From Acidobacteriota bacterium (lineage in GTDB: Bacteria; Acidobacteriota; Terriglobia; Terriglobales; Acidobacteriaceae), in NCBI GenBank assembly GCA_023410055.1, contig JAEYQK010000047.1:1-17730 (forward strand): DNA of 17,730 nucleotides, read 5' to 3'. Below are positions 14,390-17,730 of the stretch, in pieces. The notes beneath the pieces were generated by a model. That model saw nothing but the letters and a program-made list of their open reading frames with translations. It was not told where the DNA came from and ran no database searches. Numbering within the stretch: position 1 is the first letter of the stretch; the number at the start of each line of letters is the position of its first letter. Made by a program: the position numbers and the translations under genes.

Positions 14390-15223
14390 TTGAGATTTGA
14401 TATTGTCACAATCTTTCCGGATTTCTTCCGTGGTCCGTTGGACTACGGAATAGTGCGCAGGGCGCGCGAGGCCGGGTTGATTGAGATCAACGTCCACGAT
14501 TTGCGGGAGTTTACGCATGATCGTCACCGCACCGTGGATGACCGCCCATTTGGCGGCGGCGAAGGCATGGTCCTAAAGCCGGAACCGATCTTTGAATGTA
14601 TGGCGTCGCTTGGGATAGCTCCCAAGTGTGAGCGAATTGTTGGACCGGGCACAGCCCCGTCCCTACACGAATCCGTTGTGTTGACCTCCGCAAGTGGACG
14701 GTTGTTCGATCAGCGAGTAGCTACGGAGATGTCGTCGCTTGAGCGTGTCGTGATGGTCTGCGGGCGTTACGAAGGCGTAGACGAGCGTGTTGCAGAGCAG
14801 ATTGCCGATCGCGAGCTTTCGGTCGGTGATTACGTGCTCAGCGGCGGCGAACTGCCGGCCGCGATCATCGTCGACGCGATCACGAGGTTGATCCCCGGTG
14901 CGCTGGGGAACGAAGCCTCGGCTTTGACGGAATCGTTCAGCCCCAGATCGTGGGAGGGCGTTGAAGGACTACCGGATTCGACGGCAGCATCGGGTGGCTT
15001 GCTAGACTATCCGCACTACACGCGGCCTGCGGAGTACGCGGGGGCGGCGGTTCCTGAAGTGCTGATGGGTGGCAATCACGATGAGATACGCCGGTGGCGG
15101 CGGTACAAGGCTTTGGAAAAAACGCTCAAGAATCGGCCTGACTTGTTGCCAAAAGCGGCCCTGAGCGAAGAAGATAGAGTGTTACTCGCGCAGATTACGT
15201 CCGAGAAGGCGCGGCGCGACTGA
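14390..15223 (+). CDS. trmD: tRNA (guanine-N1)-methyltransferase
   Basis: TrmD methylates G37 of tRNAs next to the anticodon and so prevents frameshifting; it is a SPOUT-knot dimer. The 277-residue product has all landmarks: IVTIFPDFF (5-13), FTHDRHRTVDDRPFGGGEGM (41-60), CGRYEG (124-129), SVGDYVLSGGEL (144-155), R166 in TRLIPG, NEAS and D206 in GLLDYPHYTRP (203-213). It is about 20 residues longer than the E. coli protein. Two loops account for this: residues 80-95, including nine codons made of a dispersed repeat (14642-14668), and residues 185-202 before GLLDYPHY. Start TTG 14390 is the only ordinary start (stop TGA at 14366-14368 in frame upstream). It lies 64 nt after rimM. Confidence 0.95.
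   Translation: MRFDIVTIFPDFFRGPLDYGIVRRAREAGLIEINVHDLREFTHDRHRTVDDRPFGGGEGMVLKPEPIFECMASLGIAPKCERIVGPGTAPSLHESVVLTSASGRLFDQRVATEMSSLERVVMVCGRYEGVDERVAEQIADRELSVGDYVLSGGELPAAIIVDAITRLIPGALGNEASALTESFSPRSWEGVEGLPDSTAASGGLLDYPHYTRPAEYAGAAVPEVLMGGNHDEIRRWRRYKALEKTLKNRPDLLPKAALSEEDRVLLAQITSEKARRD
14642..14668 (+). repeat. Palindromic dispersed repeat inside trmD, in frame
   Basis: These 27 nt are the reverse complement of 15915-15941 with a single mismatch, 22 of them (14647-14668) identical without a break. It is an imperfect hairpin (GGACCGGGC-ACA-GCCCCGTCC with one C:C mismatch, 14642-14662) plus six flanking bases. It encodes GPGTAPSLH, residues 85-93 of TrmD. Confidence 0.8.
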
Positions 15224-15251
15224 GAGTTTTGAGTTTCGAATTTTGAATCTG
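15224..15251 (+). repeat. Tandem heptamer repeat directly after the trmD stop
   Basis: Four adjacent 7-nt units, GAGTTTT, GAGTTTC, GAATTTT and a degenerate GAATCTG, begin at the first base after the trmD stop codon. They fill the first third of the 95-nt trmD-rplS spacer. Confidence 0.55.
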
Positions 15252-15318
15252 ACGGGCATGGTTATCCTGCGCGAATGCGCCGGAACCCATACGTGCCGCG
15301 TCGAGAAGGAAAAGTAAA

Positions 15319-15675
15319 ATGCCGAATTCCCTGATTATTGAAAAGCTCGTGGCCAAGACGCGGCGCACGGACCTGCCTGATTTCGCGAGCGGCGACACCG
15401 TCCGAGTCCAGGTAAAGATCAAAGAAGGTGACAAGGAGCGCTTGCAGGCGTTCGAAGGCGTCGTCATCTCCAAGAGCAACGGACAGCAGCCCAGCTTTAC
15501 CGTCCGCAAGATGAGCTTTGGCCAGGGCGTCGAGCGTATCTTCCCGCTGCACTCGAAAGTCATCGACAAGATTGAGGTTGTGCGTTCGGCGAAAGTTCGC
15601 CGCGCCAAGCTGTTCTATCTGAGGGGATTGCGTGGCAAGGCCGCGCGCCTGAAGGAAGCCGATCGCGCTGAATAG
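15319..15675 (+). CDS. rplS: 50S ribosomal protein L19
   Basis: A 118-residue L19, close to the usual 115. Family segments are FASGDTVRVQVKIKEGDKER (22-41), FEGVVISKSNG (45-55), FTVRKMSFGQGVERIFPLHS (60-79), IEVVRSAKVRRAKLFYLRGL and a basic GKAARLKE end. L19 sits at the 30S/50S interface. ATG 15319 follows GAGAAGGAAAAGTAAA, a good ribosome site. It is the last gene of the operon and is followed by a strong terminator. Confidence 0.97.
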   Translation: MPNSLIIEKLVAKTRRTDLPDFASGDTVRVQVKIKEGDKERLQAFEGVVISKSNGQQPSFTVRKMSFGQGVERIFPLHSKVIDKIEVVRSAKVRRAKLFYLRGLRGKAARLKEADRAE

Positions 15676-15704
15676 GCGGAGTCTAAAAACCTCGAGTTCT
15701 GATC

Positions 15705-15745
15705 GACTCACATCTGCTGCGTTGCAGGTGTGAGTCTTTCCTTTT
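15705..15745 (+). terminator. Intrinsic terminator of the rpsP-rplS operon
   Basis: A 13-bp stem (GACTCACATCTGC with GCAGGTGTGAGTC, one G-U pair; 15705-15717 and 15724-15736) with a 6-nt loop is followed at once by TTTCCTTTT (15737-15745). It lies 30 nt after the rplS stop. Confidence 0.88.
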
Positions 15746-15920
15746 GTCCTTCTACTCTCCTCCTCCGAGAATTGCTCAAGTGACAGTGCGCGAGCAGCTC
15801 TGGCGGACCAACACCCCTCTCTTGAGGCATGTGTTTCGCGCGAACGATGGCCGCGTACTTCCTGAGTACGGCATGCACATCCCCGGGCAAATAGAAAGCC
15901 AGCCGTTTAGGGTTGTGTAG

Positions 15921-15967
15921 GGACGGGGCTGTGCCCCGTCCGGACGGGTCAAAGACCCGTCCGGACG
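15921..15967. repeat. Double palindrome near the ffh 3' end
   Basis: Two hairpins lie back to back: GGACGGGGC-TGT-GCCCCGTCC (15921-15941, perfect 9 bp) and an up to 14-bp stem spanning 15937-15967 around the loop AAA. The arms overlap, so the two folds compete. Bases 15915-15941 are the sister copy of the repeat inside trmD. There is no T-run on either strand, so terminator action for ffh is possible but not shown. Confidence 0.75.
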
Positions 15968-15976
15968 TGCGTTCGA

Positions 15977-17335
15977 TCACATCCCCGGAAATTTCATTCC
16001 TGCGAGTCTCCGGGTGAAACTGGGTTTACCCATGTCCTTGAACATCTTCTTCATCTGAGCGTACTGGCGGAGCAATTGATTGACTTCCTGGATGCTCGTG
16101 CCAGAGCCGCGTGCAATGCGCTTGCGGCGACTGCCGTTGATGATCTCGTGGTGAGCTCGTTCTTTTGCCGTCATTGAATTGATGATGGCTTCGACACGGT
16201 TGATCTGCTTGTCGTCAACTTTGTCGGCCACGGCTTGCATATTTGCGAGCGCGCCGACTTTCGGCAGCATGCCGAGGATGCTCTGGAGCGAACCCATCTT
16301 CTTGACCTGCCGAAGCTGATCGCGGAAGTCTTCCAGTGAGAAGCCGTCGCCGCTGAGTGCCTTCGCGGCAAATTCTTCCGACTTCTTCTTGTCGAGCTTT
16401 TCTTCAGCCTTTTCAATGAGCGACATGATGTCGCCCATACCCATGATGCGGGAGACGATGCGGTCCGGATGGAACGGTTCGAGGGCATCGTACTTTTCAC
16501 CGACGCCGATGAACTTGATGGGCTGTCCGGTCACATTGCGGATCGACAGCGCAGCTCCACCGCGGGCGTCGCCGTCCATCTTCGTGAGGACCACGCCGGT
16601 CAGAGTGAGCTTCTTGTGGAACTCGTCCGCGGACTTGACGGCGTCCTGACCGGTCATAGCGTCGGCGACGAACAGGATTTCCTGCGGATTCAGCAGCGAC
16701 TTCAGCGCCTGCATTTCGTCCATCAGTTGTTCGTCGATGTGCAGACGGCCAGCGGTGTCGACGATCAGGAAGTTGCAGGCGGAGTTGATGGCTTCGCGGC
16801 GAGCTTCCTTGACCAGGCGAATTACGGTCTCGGTGTTGGCCTCTTTGACTTCGCCTTCGTAAATCTGGGCTCCAACGGACTTGGCAACGACTTTCAATTG
16901 TTCGCGAGCGGCAGGGCGGTACACGTCAACAGAGACGAGCAGGGGACGATTGCCGCCTTTCTTCAGCCAATGCGCGAGTTTGCCAGAGGTGGTCGTCTTG
17001 CCGGAACCTTGCAGTCCGGCCATGAGAACGACCGTCGGAGGCTGAGAGGCAAACTTCAGCTTGGCTGTATCGTGGCCGAGGATCTCGATAAGTTCGTCGC
17101 GAACGATCTTGACGATCTGTTCGGCGGGCGAAAGGGCGGTCATGACTTCGGTGCCGAGGGCCTTGGCCTTGATCTGGTCGATCAGGATCTTGACGACTTT
17201 GAAGTTGACGTCGGCCTCGAGCAGGGCGAGACGTATCTCGCGCAGGGCCTCGTCCATGTTTTCTTCGGTCAGCTTGCCCTGTCCGCGAAGATTCTTGAAT
17301 GCGCGCTGTAGTTTTTCCGAAAGATTATCGAACAT
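15977..17335 (-). CDS. ffh: Signal recognition particle protein Ffh (SRP54)
   Basis: A 452-residue full-length Ffh. Order: helical N domain (1-95), G domain (about 96-295) with P-loop GLQGSGKT (107-114), DVYRPAAREQL (137-147), DTAGR (193-197), TKMDGDARGG (251-260) and GVGEKYDAL (277-285), then the methionine-rich M domain (about 325-452) with the SRP-RNA-binding GSRRKRIARGSG (401-412). It binds 4.5S RNA and signal sequences at the ribosome and delivers nascent chains to FtsY. ATG 17335 fits the family start (MFDNLSEKL); no Shine-Dalgarno is visible. A TAAAAT (17356-17351, minus) could be a -10, giving a near-leaderless mRNA. In many bacteria ffh lies directly upstream of rpsP on the same strand; here it is convergent on the far side of the operon. 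Confidence 0.97.
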   Translation of the reverse strand: MFDNLSEKLQRAFKNLRGQGKLTEENMDEALREIRLALLEADVNFKVVKILIDQIKAKALGTEVMTALSPAEQIVKIVRDELIEILGHDTAKLKFASQPPTVVLMAGLQGSGKTTTSGKLAHWLKKGGNRPLLVSVDVYRPAAREQLKVVAKSVGAQIYEGEVKEANTETVIRLVKEARREAINSACNFLIVDTAGRLHIDEQLMDEMQALKSLLNPQEILFVADAMTGQDAVKSADEFHKKLTLTGVVLTKMDGDARGGAALSIRNVTGQPIKFIGVGEKYDALEPFHPDRIVSRIMGMGDIMSLIEKAEEKLDKKKSEEFAAKALSGDGFSLEDFRDQLRQVKKMGSLQSILGMLPKVGALANMQAVADKVDDKQINRVEAIINSMTAKERAHHEIINGSRRKRIARGSGTSIQEVNQLLRQYAQMKKMFKDMGKPSFTRRLAGMKFPGM

Positions 17336-17353
17336 AGGGATACATCTTTGATT

Positions 17354-17728
17354 TTAGCAGCTTGGATTTGGATGCTGCAGCGCACCTTCTATCTGGGGCA
17401 CCCCCTCCCCACCCTGTTTCCGTATCACTGATGATTTAAAGGAGTTAGGTCGAGTGTGTGAGTGAAGAATCGGGCCATTGAGCGATCGGGTCATCGGGCC
17501 ATTGACGGATTTCAACGCAAAGGACGCGAAGGACGCAAAGGGGAAAACAGAAGTAGCGGAGGATTTGTTGACTTCATGAGCTGACGATTTGGTGATCGGG
17601 AGAACGGAAGATTGCGTATCGGCGCTGGCTTTGATGGTCGGAAGCAGTTGGTCTTGAGTCGTAGACGAGGGTTGTGATTCGGTGGCGGCAGTAGAGTTCG
17701 GCTGAACAGTGATTATTGCGAAGTTAGG
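17354..17728 (-). CDS. Possible 3' end of a gene entering from the right, uncertain
   Basis: On the minus strand a frame stays open from the window edge (17728) to TAA 17356-17354, 125 codons. The first 55 codons are Ser/Thr/Gln/Pro-rich (for example TVQPNSTAATESQPSSTTQD) and could be the low-complexity end of an exported protein. The rest is the translation of short tandem repeats and a G-run element and is not protein-like. No start codon lies in the plausible part, so it would have to begin outside the window. It could equally be a chance open frame. Confidence 0.22.
   Translation of the reverse strand, partial: PNFAIITVQPNSTAATESQPSSTTQDQLLPTIKASADTQSSVLPITKSSAHEVNKSSATSVFPFASFASFALKSVNGPMTRSLNGPILHSHTRPNSFKSSVIRKQGGEGVPQIEGALQHPNPSC
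17395..17447 (-). repeat. Second copy of the TAASTCCTTT/G-run element
   Basis: Read on the minus strand: TAACTCCTTT (17447-17438), then 23 nt, then GGG-T-GGGG-A-GGGGG (17414-17401) and TGCCCC. It has the same order and similar sequence as 12309-12425 but only one box and a shorter spacer. It lies 60-110 nt upstream of ffh. Confidence 0.5.
17469..17542 (+). repeat. Two short tandem repeats upstream of ffh
   Basis: ATCGGGCCATTGA occurs exactly at 17469-17481 and 17493-17505, with a third ATCGGG between them (17485-17490). Directly after is a 9-nt tandem repeat of three units, CGCAAAGGA, CGCGAAGGA and CGCAAAGGG (17516-17542). The remaining bases to 17730 hold no plus-strand gene. Confidence 0.65.
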
Positions 17729-17730
17729 AG

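Larger units (their letters stand above)
15676..15976. other. 301-bp convergent gap between rplS and ffh, no credible gene
   Basis: Holds the rplS terminator (15705-15745) and a double hairpin (15921-15967). A 90-codon minus-strand frame (15708-15980) crosses both and does not resemble a protein. The stretch 15746-15912 between them shows nothing recognisable. Confidence 0.55.

Noticed and set aside
15708..15980. 90-codon minus-strand frame after ffh
   Set aside because: It reads through the rplS terminator and the double palindrome; its GTAPSLH peptide is the repeat itself.
16469..17311. 280-codon plus-strand frame
   Set aside because: Antisense shadow of ffh, whose minus-strand product is unmistakable.
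17469..17542. CRISPR-like array
   Set aside because: Units are only 9-13 nt with no regular spacers and no cas genes; simple tandem repeats.

Overview
The window looks like a chromosomal segment of a free-living Gram-negative bacterium, most likely an acidobacterium (Terriglobia/Koribacter-like). This is inferred from three things: the mix of genes (a Coa1-type membrane protein, a DUF4410-like exported protein, carboxypeptidase-regulatory/TonB modules), the mid-50s GC content, and many short GC-rich palindromes scattered between genes. No rRNA, tRNA, CRISPR, phage or insertion-sequence gene was seen.

Left part (1-5091, minus strand): transcription runs tmk, rapZ, a Coa1-family gene, an MsbA-like ABC exporter and yicC, which runs off the left edge. 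The ABC gene and yicC are only 7 nt apart. Middle part (5365-8310): a zinc-ribbon membrane protein (+) converges on and overlaps a PIG-L deacetylase (-). An unknown exported protein (+) is divergent from the deacetylase and ends 2 bp from rnhB (-).

Right of a repeat-rich gap lies the strangest gene (8634-11882, minus). It is one uninterrupted frame joining a B12-binding/radical-SAM enzyme to a membrane segment, three carboxypeptidase-regulatory-like domains, a LysM-like domain and a TonB C-terminal domain. A small two-helix membrane protein follows it. A 586-bp gap full of repeats separates it from a DUF4410-like gene.

The right end is the conserved translation operon rpsP-khpA-rimM-trmD-rplS (+), with a good promoter before rpsP and a strong intrinsic terminator after rplS. 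It faces ffh (-), which in many bacteria is collinear with this operon. Beyond the ffh start is another repeat-rich stretch.

Main points of interest: (1) the radical-SAM/TonB fusion; (2) a dispersed palindromic repeat lying in frame inside trmD as exactly nine codons, with a near-identical copy 1.25 kb away between rplS and ffh, and a second repeat-like sequence that supplies the ribosome-binding site of trmD; (3) a likely AUA start codon for rimM overlapping the khpA stop; (4) a composite element (TAASTCCTTT box plus G-run) present in two intergenic copies; (5) a RapZ with an altered Walker A motif.
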